A DNA stretch of 64,000 nucleotides from UBA1189 sp045612065 (GTDB lineage Bacteria > Bacteroidota > Bacteroidia > Bacteroidales > Bacteroidaceae), in contig JAZKYH010000050.1 of NCBI GenBank assembly GCA_045612065.1, forward strand, positions 1 to 64,000, given 5' to 3'. Below are positions 34,062-43,291 of this stretch, in pieces. The position numbers and the translations under genes were made by a program. Numbering within the stretch: the stretch's first letter is position 1; the number at the start of each line of letters is the position of its first letter. Below the pieces are notes generated by a model that was not told the DNA's origin, searched no databases, and worked only from the letters and a program-made list of their open reading frames with translations.

Positions 34062-34580
34062 ATGAAAAAAGTTTTCAGCACCCCCTTTGCTATGCTTCTT
34101 AGCATGGCTATGGCAGTAACGTTTACTGCATGTAATCCCGAAGAAATAATTGATGAAGACGTAAGAACATTGGCATTCCTTTGCGATGGTGAAGCTATTG
34201 CCAGTGGCTCCACTTATACCTCTTCAAAACTCGATGAGGCATATACAACTATGGGTATGACACGTTTCGTCCCCGGCATCGACCTTGTGGGCGACTTTGA
34301 TGGTGAGGTCATTGTAATCGTAGAGTCGCTCAACAGAGCCATGGTGGAAATGTGTGCCTTCGGTGGTTGTCAAATGACTCTTCCTCACTTGGATTATACT
34401 GCCACCGCATCGGGAGGTATCAGTGCGAACACCCCTCTTCCGCTCGACATTCACTACACACCGACAGGAACTTCAAGCGAAGGCCATCGTGCCGTAGCGC
34501 TCGTTACAGCCTACTGCGAAGGATATGAGGCTAATGCTATTAGCTTTACTTTGGTAATGACGGACGTGAAGGTTGAATAA
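34062..34580 (+). CDS. Small lipoprotein downstream of Omp28
   Basis: 172 residues; signal MKKVFSTPFAMLLSMAMAVTFTAC (lipobox ACN), mature part beta-rich with Cys pairs (CAFGGCQM) and DVKVE end. No family recognised. ATG 34062 is chosen because it starts the signal peptide; the longer frame (34029) overlaps the Omp28 gene. Gap to the Omp28 stop is 13 nt, so it belongs to the same operon. Confidence 0.7.
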   Translation: MKKVFSTPFAMLLSMAMAVTFTACNPEEIIDEDVRTLAFLCDGEAIASGSTYTSSKLDEAYTTMGMTRFVPGIDLVGDFDGEVIVIVESLNRAMVEMCAFGGCQMTLPHLDYTATASGGISANTPLPLDIHYTPTGTSSEGHRAVALVTAYCEGYEANAISFTLVMTDVKVE

Positions 34581-34587
34581 AACCTTT

Positions 34588-34651
34588 AGTACTTGCATAG
34601 CCGTACTGCAGTACTTTGCCTTCAGTACTTGAGTACTTACATGTAAGTACT
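34588..34651. repeat. AGTACT palindrome cluster
   Basis: The word AGTACT or GTACT recurs five times within 64 nt. Two larger perfect palindromes are included: GTACTGCAGTAC (34603-34614) and a 20-nt palindrome AGTACTTACATGTAAGTACT (34632-34651). It lies between two convergent operons, just before their shared terminator. Confidence 0.6.
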
Positions 34652-34696
34652 GACCAAAAGCAAGCTATGCAGAAAGAATTGATAGTGATAAATAAC

Positions 34697-34730
34697 AGAA
34701 AAGGATTGCCGAGGCAATCCTTTTCTATTT
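34697..34730. terminator. Bidirectional terminator between convergent operons
   Basis: Perfect 13-bp stem (34697-34709 with 34714-34726) with CGAG loop and A-rich/T-rich flanks. On the plus strand it ends in TTTTCTATTT; the minus-strand metalloprotease gene stops at 34729, inside its right flank. Confidence 0.85.
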
Positions 34731-35796
34731 ACTCAAATGTTTTTAGCACATACTGGTTCGTTCGTGTGGACTTTGTCGTCAAAGCTTGTTGCTCGGGCAG
34801 TCGTACCTTAGGACCAGGAATGTAGGGACTGTGCTCCAATACGTAGCGAATACGTGCTGCTTGTTGTGGTGTGAAACGATTGGCCTCCGTATAAGCATAG
34901 TCCATAATGTTGGTAGAGCGGAACTCCTCTCCTGTCTCGCAATCTTCTCGCATCAGGAGTATTTCCCTTTCTGCATCATCGACACCACCTCCTGACGATA
35001 AATATGCTTGCATCAGTTTGTCGTATGCAGCCTTGTTGTAGGTTGGTGTGTCGTCGCAGAAATCACTATCGAAACATACATCGCGGTCATAAGTTATTGG
35101 GTCTTCGGAAAAAACGTGTCGTAGACCGAGGAAATGGCCTAATTCATGTGCCAAAGTATTTACCACATCGGTTATGGTGTAGTACTCCTCATGGGAGTAG
35201 ATGTACTCATTGTTGATGCTCACGCATTGTGGCCAGGGTAACTCATGCCAATCTGCTTCGTATTCCAATTCGGTAAGTCCCTCCAAGGTGTCTGGTTTTA
35301 TTACATAGGGCGAATGTGAAATTCCAAGAATACCCTTATCTTCAAAGGAGTAGATGAAGATGTTGATGTATTGGCTGGGATCCCACATGTATTGGCAATA
35401 TTTCTTAGGGTCTTTCCCATATCCCATGAAATAACTACTATTGATGGTAGTCTCGTTTATCTTGTGTCGAACTACACCAGGTTCTTCGAGTAAACTGCTA
35501 TCAGGGTCATGAGTTGCCATTACAAACTTAATGTCAAGGTCTTCACCGCAATTGTCATATAATTTATTCACTTCTTCCATGAGCGATGCCAAGTGACCTT
35601 CTATGATGTTTTGTTGCTTGTTCGTACTGCTCTTGTAGAGTACATGAAATATTACAGGAAGGTTATGACCAGTTTCAACTGAAGGAGTAGGGGGCGTTGG
35701 AGGAATCGGGGGATGATCCTCTTCACGATTACACGCTACTCCCACGAAGAGGAGTAGCGTGATAAGCAAGAAATAACTCTTTCTATATATGCTCAT
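34729..35796 (-). CDS. Zinc-dependent metalloprotease lipoprotein
   Basis: 355 residues. Lipobox GVACN (Cys ~22) and a Pro-rich spacer (DHPPIPPTPPTPS) lead to a metzincin-type catalytic domain with HELGHFLGLRH (nt 35116-35148; HExxHxxGxxH zinc site) and the Met-turn in STNIMDYAY. This fits the Bacteroidetes zinc-dependent metalloproteinase lipoprotein family (pappalysin/M43-like). It is the last gene of a three-gene unit with an Omp28 lipoprotein and a large lipoprotein. Substrate unknown; location on the outer membrane is inferred from the lipobox. Confidence 0.9.
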   Translation of the reverse strand: MSIYRKSYFLLITLLLFVGVACNREEDHPPIPPTPPTPSVETGHNLPVIFHVLYKSSTNKQQNIIEGHLASLMEEVNKLYDNCGEDLDIKFVMATHDPDSSLLEEPGVVRHKINETTINSSYFMGYGKDPKKYCQYMWDPSQYINIFIYSFEDKGILGISHSPYVIKPDTLEGLTELEYEADWHELPWPQCVSINNEYIYSHEEYYTITDVVNTLAHELGHFLGLRHVFSEDPITYDRDVCFDSDFCDDTPTYNKAAYDKLMQAYLSSGGGVDDAEREILLMREDCETGEEFRSTNIMDYAYTEANRFTPQQAARIRYVLEHSPYIPGPKVRLPEQQALTTKSTRTNQYVLKTFE

Positions 35797-35807
35797 CGGA
35801 TAATGCG

Positions 35808-36959
35808 TTATTTGTATGCAAAGGGAACTGAATCACCAACTTTACATTCAACGATATTGTTGACAAAGTAGGTTGACGATGTTCCTGATGTAGCAGTCAC
35901 TATCACCGCTATCTTGCAATTGGCAACATTGGAAATGTTGGCTTCTGTGACATCAAACTCATGAAAAAAATCCACAGTTTCGCCCTTTTTACATGCTCCT
36001 TTCTCATTCAGGAGTTTGCCTTGGATGGGAGAGATGCAACTTGCGTCACGTAAGATGTGCATGTGGTCAATCAGTACTGTAGACTTGTTGTCAGAGAATT
36101 CGGGCCATTGGCTTGATTGATATTCAGGAACACCATCCTCGATGAGCCATGCGTTGATGCGGTAGTTACCTTCTTGGCCGATTTTTATGGCTGCACGTAC
36201 AGCGACTACGGCACTGTCTTTACTTACGGCAGTGGCTGCAGTAATGCCTACACGGGCTTCCTCTTTTAACTCCATACCTACCATAGAATTGATTTTCTCG
36301 GCAGTTACGCTGGGATAATCATTTTGTAGTATAATCTCAGGATTGAGGTTGAATACGCAATGAGGGAACCCTTTCTTTGCAGTCGGTGCTACCGCTGCAT
36401 CCGAAGCAGCATTACTGAATTCGTCACCACTATGCATTGCCACTATTACTGCCTTATCGGCATTCGAACCGTTCTCTCTGAATATTTCAAGTGCAGTAAT
36501 CATATAAGGACAATATCCGCACCATGTTCCTGTTCCTTCGGCTACAAGCACTTTGCGTTGAAAATCAGAAAATTTCTCTTTCTGACCATCTTCTGGTAGG
36601 TCTACATAGAGTGTGGGATTGGCCGCTTTGATGGTTACCGTTTTGGATACCTTGCCTTTGTAACTTGCGAAAACCTCATAGTCTCCTGATTTCTCTGTGC
36701 TAAAACGATTGCTCTTCATGCGCTTCTTGTTCATGTAGATGACTGAAGAATCCGTAACATTGATGCCATCGAATTTTACAGTAAGTACTGCTTCATCCTC
36801 ACCATCAGCTATGATGATATAAGATGAAGGGTATACAACCAATCCCATTTCGATTGGGGTTGTGTCATCTTCACCGCTATATATTTCTTCGCAAGAGGAA
36901 AGTCCCCAACCGATAAACAGGAGGGCTAATAGGGAAAAGATTTTTGAAGATTGAGTCAT
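35808..36959 (-). CDS. Omp28-related lipoprotein (thioredoxin-like)
   Basis: 383 residues with lipobox LSSC (Cys23), an N-terminal Ig-like domain (~35-115: VVYPSSYIIIADGEDEAVLT) and an Omp28-type thioredoxin domain with GTGTWCGYCPYMI (Cys147, Cys150), then AMHSGDEF. The C-terminal half is beta-rich (HILRDASCISPIQGKLL). The ATG at 36959 (MTQSSKI) is used; a longer frame to 36995 exists. Between the large lipoprotein and metalloprotease genes (11 nt to the latter), so the three form one operon. A plus-strand Omp28 homologue lies within 2 kb. Confidence 0.9.
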   Translation of the reverse strand: MTQSSKIFSLLALLFIGWGLSSCEEIYSGEDDTTPIEMGLVVYPSSYIIIADGEDEAVLTVKFDGINVTDSSVIYMNKKRMKSNRFSTEKSGDYEVFASYKGKVSKTVTIKAANPTLYVDLPEDGQKEKFSDFQRKVLVAEGTGTWCGYCPYMITALEIFRENGSNADKAVIVAMHSGDEFSNAASDAAVAPTAKKGFPHCVFNLNPEIILQNDYPSVTAEKINSMVGMELKEEARVGITAATAVSKDSAVVAVRAAIKIGQEGNYRINAWLIEDGVPEYQSSQWPEFSDNKSTVLIDHMHILRDASCISPIQGKLLNEKGACKKGETVDFFHEFDVTEANISNVANCKIAVIVTATSGTSSTYFVNNIVECKVGDSVPFAYK

Positions 36960-37048
36960 AGTTTCTCTATTTGTTTTATAACCAAAAGGGTGCAATGCCT
37001 ACCATGAGACATTGCATCCTTCCTGATTTTTGTTTTTTCGTATCTACA

Positions 37049-39703
37049 TTATTTAGTGTACTTAGCCTTAATGTTGTCAAGTACGGGGATGTAGGTCATC
37101 TTTGACTCCTTTACTCTTACATCCTTTGTGGGGAGGTAGGTGCGCTTGATGCGGTTGTTCTGTGACTTAACCGCTTTGTTGAGGTCAATCTTAGCAGAGC
37201 GTGTTGCAATTTCTGAGTTTTCTTCCTCTACTACTGCACCGCGTGTCAACTGGATGTCCGCAATTGTTTTGAAGCCACCGCCATTGAAACTCAGTGAACC
37301 CCACTCCCAGAAACCGATAGCTGGGTAGCACATCTGACCTTCGTAGTCAACTCCCTTGATAACGAGAGTGTTCTCGTCAACTACTTCCACGGGGTATGCA
37401 CCATTGTAGAATGAATATTCGTCTTCGGGGTTATTACCTACCAATACGAACTCATACCATCCCCATGCAGCAACGGGAGGAAGTGCCATGAGGTTAGCGT
37501 CGCCAAGGAGATATAGGCTACCATCCTCCTGCACTTGGAAGAACAACTTGGGACCGTATGCATAGAAGAGTTCCTCTACGTCGTATGCTGAGTAATCTGA
37601 TGAGCAGAAGAGATCCCAAGGAGTTGCATAGGTGTGAGCCTCTTCAAGGCCGAGGCCAAGGATGTAGTTCTGTCCCTTATACTTCTCTTCATACTTGGTT
37701 ACCATCCTCTTATATTCAGCAAATTGCTCTTCAACCTGTGTCTTAGCGATTTCCATAGCCTCTTCATCGGTTGCACCTTTGTCCATTGCGCTCCAATAGT
37801 AGCTCTCGTAGATCTCTGCATAAGCTTCGCTATTTTCGTCGAAGGTTGCGGGAGAGTTGTCAAAGGTCTCACCCAATGAAAGTGTGGTGTAGAGTGTATC
37901 GCGAACATAGTCGTATTCCCATGTCTCCTCGTTGTATATTGCTTCCATACGGATGACGCGAGCTGTCCATTCACCCTTCAGCTCTGCCGCGAGTTTGCTA
38001 TATTCAGGTGCCTCGGGCAGCGCAGGGTATGCTGCAGAACGGCTCTCACCGACAAAAGTAGATTGGACGTCATCCTCATTGTATGCTGTAACAATCAAAG
38101 TGGTCGCTGCATCCTCCATTGAGTAGATGCTGAGGTACAGACCCTCATCGCTATTGATGGCTGCGATGTCATCTTCGGTGAGGTATTCGCCATAGTAGCT
38201 AATCAAATCTTCGTAAGTAGTACCATAGCTGAGCTGCTTCACTACTTCCTTGGTGTAATTGGCGATGTGTTTTGCTGAAGCAACATTCTTTGACTCGGAC
38301 TTGATACGGAACCATGCCAAATTGGGTGTGGGCTCGTCTCCATAAGGATTGTCACAACCCTCGATTGTAAGTTCTGCAGCAGGAAGTGTTGATGGGGTCA
38401 ATGTTACATGCAATGTGTCGTAGCTGATTACTGAAGCGTCCTCTGCATATACACCAATTACACTGATAATCCAGGTAGTACCTACTTCCAATCCCCAAAC
38501 CATGTTCTCATCGATTACGAGGTCTTGTGTGCCGCTCTGTACGAGTTCTCCATAATATTCGAGTAGAGTAGAGGGAGCTGCATCCTTGCTTACAAGGCTT
38601 ACCAAGTTACGATATTCGCTCTTCTCCATGGGAGCAATTACATATTGTACATCCTCATCCGCAGTGCAACGCAATTTGATACGACGTTCGGTCTTGGCTA
38701 CAAATTCTACGTTAACCTTGCTCTCAACCATTTCGAGTGCAGCCAACAGGTTCTGACGAGCGTAGAGGCCAGTGGGATAGTAGTCATCGCTGTACCAAGG
38801 TATTTCGGTGTAAGCTCCTTTGCGAGCAGCGGTTGTTGTACCTGCGCGAGTAGCAAGAGGCATGGGATCATAAGCTTCGCCATTCCAATCCTCGTCACCC
38901 CAATCTTCTTCACCCCAATCTTCTTCGCCCCAGTCTTCTTCTTCAGTTTCCAGGCTGGGATTCATCTCATAAAGGATGTTACCCTCTTCGTCACACTCGG
39001 CAATCATCAATGTGTATGCAGATCCGGGATGGATGTAGAAACCGCCATCCCCCTCTTCAAACCAGTCCTCACCGCTGTTGATTGTTACAGTCTGAGGGCC
39101 TGTGAGACGCAAACCGTCGCTGAGGAATGTGATGTCGTCAGCCCAACCATTTGCACGGAAAGCATTGTAGTTCTCTGTGGGGAGGATGGCGTACATATAG
39201 GTCATTCCTTCGGGAACATTGAAGTGGAATGTAAAGCCCTCTTTTCTTGACTCAATCACATTGATGAGGCGGTCATAACTTGCTGTCATGAATGTGGCTG
39301 ACTGTGCAACCAACTCATCGTTCTCAGTATACATGATGTATACGGTGTACTCTTTGTTGCCCTCAAGGCTGTAGATTGAGAAGGTGCAGTTGTTGTCTAC
39401 AACCGCTGCAATGCGTCCCTCTTCCTGGGCCTCAGAGAACAAAACGATAGGATCTAACTCTTCTTCCTCAACAGCACCTTCGTGTACGTAGTATGCCAAA
39501 GAGTCTACGGCTAAATCCTTAACCATGAATGTGGCGGAAGTTGAACCGATTGATGCTACTGTCACTGCAGAAGTTTCGGTACTAACAACTTCGTCGCCGC
39601 CTGTGGAACCTCCACCGATAGGTTGCTCTTCATCACAACTGGCAAATACGCTAAGAAAAGCACAAATACCTACCATGAATAAATTACGATAGTTTCTTTT
39701 CAT
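37049..39703 (-). CDS. Large repeat-containing lipoprotein
   Basis: 884 residues; lipobox VFASC (Cys ~23), then FN3-like modules (~40-145: VTVASIGSTSATFMVKDL, LEGNKEYTVYIMY; another in ~440-530). Residues ~253-273 hold a tandem EEDWG repeat encoded by four 15-nt units. The C-terminal third has a second beta-rich domain (FSFNGGGFKTIADIQLTRG-like). No enzyme motif is seen. It is the first gene of the metalloprotease-Omp28 operon, with a promoter on the minus strand at 39785-39814. Probably a surface adhesin or scaffold; this is inference. Confidence 0.75.
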   Translation of the reverse strand: MKRNYRNLFMVGICAFLSVFASCDEEQPIGGGSTGGDEVVSTETSAVTVASIGSTSATFMVKDLAVDSLAYYVHEGAVEEEELDPIVLFSEAQEEGRIAAVVDNNCTFSIYSLEGNKEYTVYIMYTENDELVAQSATFMTASYDRLINVIESRKEGFTFHFNVPEGMTYMYAILPTENYNAFRANGWADDITFLSDGLRLTGPQTVTINSGEDWFEEGDGGFYIHPGSAYTLMIAECDEEGNILYEMNPSLETEEEDWGEEDWGEEDWGDEDWNGEAYDPMPLATRAGTTTAARKGAYTEIPWYSDDYYPTGLYARQNLLAALEMVESKVNVEFVAKTERRIKLRCTADEDVQYVIAPMEKSEYRNLVSLVSKDAAPSTLLEYYGELVQSGTQDLVIDENMVWGLEVGTTWIISVIGVYAEDASVISYDTLHVTLTPSTLPAAELTIEGCDNPYGDEPTPNLAWFRIKSESKNVASAKHIANYTKEVVKQLSYGTTYEDLISYYGEYLTEDDIAAINSDEGLYLSIYSMEDAATTLIVTAYNEDDVQSTFVGESRSAAYPALPEAPEYSKLAAELKGEWTARVIRMEAIYNEETWEYDYVRDTLYTTLSLGETFDNSPATFDENSEAYAEIYESYYWSAMDKGATDEEAMEIAKTQVEEQFAEYKRMVTKYEEKYKGQNYILGLGLEEAHTYATPWDLFCSSDYSAYDVEELFYAYGPKLFFQVQEDGSLYLLGDANLMALPPVAAWGWYEFVLVGNNPEDEYSFYNGAYPVEVVDENTLVIKGVDYEGQMCYPAIGFWEWGSLSFNGGGFKTIADIQLTRGAVVEEENSEIATRSAKIDLNKAVKSQNNRIKRTYLPTKDVRVKESKMTYIPVLDNIKAKYTK
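38885..38944 (-). repeat. 15-nt in-frame tandem repeat (EEDWG)
   Basis: Four 15-nt units at 38885, 38900, 38915 and 38930, nearly identical (CCAATCTTCTTCACC on the plus strand), encode (E/D)EDWG in the large lipoprotein. Being a multiple of three, copy changes would vary length without frameshift. Confidence 0.8.
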
Positions 39704-39784
39704 AATAAATGTATTATTAAATTTATAAATATTGAGAATTATGTTCTTTTTACCTAATACCTAATAAACACTTCGATTCGGCTG

Positions 39785-39814
39785 CAAATTTACACTTTTT
39801 TACAATAAAACAAA
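39785..39814 (-). promoter_or_regulatory. Promoter of the large lipoprotein operon
   Basis: On the minus strand TTTG (39811-39814), 18-nt spacer, TAAATTTG (39785-39792), 82 nt before the start codon at 39703. Confidence 0.6.
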
Positions 39815-39969
39815 TAAAAATGCAAGAAAAAGTAAGATTTTGCAAAATATACTAAGCAAAATGTTATTTATTCCGCATTTAATGGGAGAGGGTAATGAGT
39901 TTTAATCTAAAGTAAGACTCCCTTCTCGTCTTTGCATAGGTCAATAATTGTACCTTTAATTCATTGTTT

Positions 39970-40051
39970 ATTGATGGCGACCACTTGCGCAGATGCTCGC
40001 CTAAAAACGCGCAAGTGGTGGCGAGCATGTACGCGAATGGTCGCCATCAAT
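39970..40051. repeat. Interleaved inverted repeats, possible pseudoknot, upstream of SusC
   Basis: Three pairs of complementary arms: A 39970-39983 with A' 40038-40051 (14 bp), B 39981-39990 (CCACTTGCGC) with B' 40009-40018, and C 39993-40001 (ATGCTCGCC) with C' 40020-40028. The order A-B-C-B'-C'-A' makes B and C interleave, the topology of an H-type pseudoknot inside a closing stem. The rest of the 39704-40282 gap holds two divergent promoters, A+T-rich sequence and no gene. Confidence 0.7.
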
Positions 40052-40183
40052 GGTGGATTGATTGCTGTGTAAAATGTAATCTATAGCAAGGAAACTATAC
40101 AAAATTCACCAGGTTCCATAAGTGCATAAGTATAGTTTTGCTCTGATTTTGCCATGTGTATTTATCACTTTTTTAACTTTTTT

Positions 40184-40214
40184 TTTGTTTTTTCGAATAT
40201 AAACTCTATCTTTG
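40184..40214 (+). promoter_or_regulatory. Promoter of the SusC/SusD operon
   Basis: TTTG (40184-40187), 19-nt spacer, TATCTTTG (40207-40214): exact Bacteroidetes consensus, giving a leader of about 60 nt before the ATG at 40283. Confidence 0.75.
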
Positions 40215-40282
40215 CGCCTTCTTGGAATCGTGTCCTCAGATGGGGACTATTACTGAAATTATATTAATATATATAGGTATCT

Positions 40283-43264
40283 ATGAAAGGTAAATTGATG
40301 ATGTTATTGGCTTGGCTCTTTATGGGTGTAAGCGTAGTAACAGCACAGGTATCTAAGGTCTCTGGTGTTGTTATTGGAGCCGAGGATGGTGAGCCTGTGA
40401 TTGGTGCAACAGTCACAGTGAAGGGTATCCCTACAGTGGGTACTATTACTGACCTTGATGGTAAGTTTGTTCTTGAAAATCTTCCGGGTAATGCCAAAAC
40501 TCTGGTGTTCTCGTATGTCGGAATGGCTACTAAAGAGGTTCCTGTGCGCTCTTATGTGAAAGTTGAACTACAGCCTGATGCTGAGATGCTGGAGGACGTG
40601 ATTATTACAGGTTACGGCTCGGCTAAGAAATTAGGTTCGGTAGTAGGTTCTGCCATCGCCGTATCAGGAGAAAAACTGGAGAAACTTCCTGTGGCAAATA
40701 TCGGTGATGCGTTGCAGGGCCAGGTCTCAGGTCTGCAGGTGTACACTTCCAGTGGTGAACCCAGTGCGGGCGTTAGCATCCGCTTGCGTGGCGTGAGTTC
40801 TATCAGCAGTAGCTCTGAACCGCTCTTCATTCTCGATGGTTCGCCCATCTCTTCAGGTGCATTTACTGCGTTGAACCCCAACGACATTGAGTCTATGACA
40901 GTATTGAAGGATGCCTCTTCAACTGCTATTTATGGATCGCGTGCGGCGAATGGTGTCGTTATTTTGACTTCAAAGAAGGGTAAAAAGGGTCAGAAGGCAA
41001 AAATTAATGTGAGCGCGCAGTATGGTATCTCTCAGATGACTGGCGACAATGCACAGATGATGAATGCTGAGCAGTGGCTGAACTTCCAGGAGGTGCTTGA
41101 CCCCAATTTGAAGTATGATGCAGATTTCCAAAAGTCAAAGAAGTTTACCATAGATAACGGCATTTCTACTGACTGGGCTAAGGTATTCTTCGGAGGTACT
41201 GCTCCTACGAAGCAATTGGATGTTAATGTAACTGGAGGTAACGATGTTCTTAACTACTATCTTTCAATGGGACACTATGATGCTGAAGGTATCATGGATG
41301 ACTCCAATATGCGTCGTGAGACATTCCGCTCAAATCTTGAGTCGAATGTAAACAATTGGATGAAGGTGGGTGCCAATTTGAACCTTTCTTACCAGAAGTT
41401 CCTGACGGCTGCATTTGGAGAATATGGCAGTTCTCCTTACAACAAGGCTTTTGCTGCACGTACTTATCGTCCAGACCAATCATACTATGAAGTCTTGACC
41501 GATAAGAAAGGTAATTTCACAGGCTTTGGTAAACGTATGGACTACTTTGACAAGATAAATGATTATAACCCCTATTACTTGTCAGAGATTCAGCCCAGTT
41601 CGAATGATATGGTACGTCTCAATGGTAACACGTACATCAATATCAATCCGATTAAGGGTTTGAACATCCGTTCTGCGCAAGGTGTCGATGCATTCGATTA
41701 CCGTTCTTCGTTTGTAGCGCTTCCTACAGGCCCGTTTGAGGGTATGGGTATGGCTGCCGAACAGTTCCAACGTTCTTATTCATTCACGCTGACCAATACA
41801 GCAGAATACAAGTTTAATGTGAATGGTAGAAACGATTTCACATTCTTGATTGGTCAAGAGGCAATCGTAAGTAAGAATGACGCTTTTAGCGTCGATGTAG
41901 ATGGACTTACAGATCCTCGTTTGGTATTGATGAGTGCAGCTTCTGTTCCGAGTTTGCCTGGACATTCGAAGAACGAGAAGGTCTTCAATTCATACTTCAC
42001 TACATTCGCTTACTGCTTTGGTGACAAGTATTTCTTGGATGCCAGTTTCCGTCGCGATGGTTCTTCTCTTTTCGCTAAGAATCATCGTTGGGGTAACTTC
42101 TGGTCGGCAGGTGCCATGTGGAACATTGCTCAGGAGAATTTCATGAGAAATGTTACTTGGATGAACAAACTCCAACTCAAGGCAAGTTATGGCTCTGTGG
42201 GTAACTCTTCGGGTCTTTCTCCCTATATGGCCTTGGGTCTTGTAGGTACTGGCCCCTTGTATAATGGTCAAGGTGGTACAGCAATCGCTAACCCTGCTAA
42301 TCCCGACTTGACTTGGGAGGTGATGAAGTCGACCAACATTGCATTGAGCACCCGTGTAGTCAATCGTGTTGATTTGGACGTGGAGTTCTATAACCGCAAG
42401 ACCGAGGATATGCTAATGGCTATCCCTTATTCCTATACTACAGGTTTCGCCAGCGGTTGGGGTAATGTGGCTGGTATGCGCAACCGAGGTTTCGATGCAA
42501 GTGCTAACGTTGATGTGTTGCAGAATCTCTCTGGTGTTAATTGGAGCATTTCTGCTAACATAAACTATAACCAGAATGAGATTACCTCACTCTTTAACGG
42601 AATGGACGAATATGTAATTGCTAATACTGGTTTGAAATTACAAGTGGGTAAGCCTTATGGTGAATACTTCCAGACTCGTTGGGCGGGTGTTGACCCTCGT
42701 GACGGTTACAATATGTGGTTCGATAAGGATGGCAACCTGACCAAGCAATACTCAGAAGACGATGCCGTATTCACAGGAAAACAGCGTTATGCTCCATGGA
42801 GTGGTGGATTTGGTACTCGCCTTGCATGGAAGGGATTGCTTGTAAGTGCCGACTTCGCATTCATCTATGGTCAGTATATGATTAACAACGAACGTTGGTT
42901 CACTGAGAATCCACAGTTTGCCTCGGATACAAACCAAACTCTTGCGATGCTTACTATGTGGCAAAGACCTGGTGATATTACCAATATCTCTACACCGGAT
43001 TCTCCGATGCAGTTGAAAGATACTCATTTATTGGAGGATGCATCTTTCATGCGCTTGAAGAACTTGACAGTGAGTTATACGCTCCCCCACTCATGGATGC
43101 GTAAGACACAATTTATGGGTGGCTGTCGTGTATATTTCGTAGGACGTAACCTCTTGACCTTTACAAAGTATCAGGGTTATGACCCCGAGGTTGACAGCAA
43201 CGTGCAGATTGGTAACTATCCGAACACTAAGCAGTATACGCTGGGATTGGAGTTGACTTTCTAA
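40283..43264 (+). CDS. SusC/RagA family TonB-linked outer-membrane protein
   Basis: 993 residues. Signal peptide to ~22, CarboxypepD_reg-like domain (~25-105: VSGVVIGAEDGEPVIGATVT, DLDGKFVLENLPGN), TonB-box region (EDVIITGYGSAKK), plug (~120-225 with ANIGDALQGQVSGLQV, GVSIRLRGVSSI, IYGSRAANGVVILTSKKGKK), and a 22-strand barrel to the C-terminal Phe (YTLGLELTF). It imports large ligands across the outer membrane with energy from TonB and the SusD-like lid encoded 27 nt downstream. The neighbouring C10 protease suggests peptides rather than glycans, as in P. gingivalis RagAB. Confidence 0.95.
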   Translation: MKGKLMMLLAWLFMGVSVVTAQVSKVSGVVIGAEDGEPVIGATVTVKGIPTVGTITDLDGKFVLENLPGNAKTLVFSYVGMATKEVPVRSYVKVELQPDAEMLEDVIITGYGSAKKLGSVVGSAIAVSGEKLEKLPVANIGDALQGQVSGLQVYTSSGEPSAGVSIRLRGVSSISSSSEPLFILDGSPISSGAFTALNPNDIESMTVLKDASSTAIYGSRAANGVVILTSKKGKKGQKAKINVSAQYGISQMTGDNAQMMNAEQWLNFQEVLDPNLKYDADFQKSKKFTIDNGISTDWAKVFFGGTAPTKQLDVNVTGGNDVLNYYLSMGHYDAEGIMDDSNMRRETFRSNLESNVNNWMKVGANLNLSYQKFLTAAFGEYGSSPYNKAFAARTYRPDQSYYEVLTDKKGNFTGFGKRMDYFDKINDYNPYYLSEIQPSSNDMVRLNGNTYININPIKGLNIRSAQGVDAFDYRSSFVALPTGPFEGMGMAAEQFQRSYSFTLTNTAEYKFNVNGRNDFTFLIGQEAIVSKNDAFSVDVDGLTDPRLVLMSAASVPSLPGHSKNEKVFNSYFTTFAYCFGDKYFLDASFRRDGSSLFAKNHRWGNFWSAGAMWNIAQENFMRNVTWMNKLQLKASYGSVGNSSGLSPYMALGLVGTGPLYNGQGGTAIANPANPDLTWEVMKSTNIALSTRVVNRVDLDVEFYNRKTEDMLMAIPYSYTTGFASGWGNVAGMRNRGFDASANVDVLQNLSGVNWSISANINYNQNEITSLFNGMDEYVIANTGLKLQVGKPYGEYFQTRWAGVDPRDGYNMWFDKDGNLTKQYSEDDAVFTGKQRYAPWSGGFGTRLAWKGLLVSADFAFIYGQYMINNERWFTENPQFASDTNQTLAMLTMWQRPGDITNISTPDSPMQLKDTHLLEDASFMRLKNLTVSYTLPHSWMRKTQFMGGCRVYFVGRNLLTFTKYQGYDPEVDSNVQIGNYPNTKQYTLGLELTF

Positions 43265-43291
43265 TTATTAACACATAGTGAAACTATATAT

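Noticed and set aside
36360..36599. Plus-strand frame of 79 residues opposite the Omp28 gene
   Set aside because: Shadow of the Omp28-type lipoprotein on the minus strand, whose WCGYC motif and lipobox support it as the real gene.
39704..40282. Small gene in the SusC upstream gap
   Set aside because: No plausible frame with start context was seen; the gap holds two divergent promoters and the interleaved inverted repeats.
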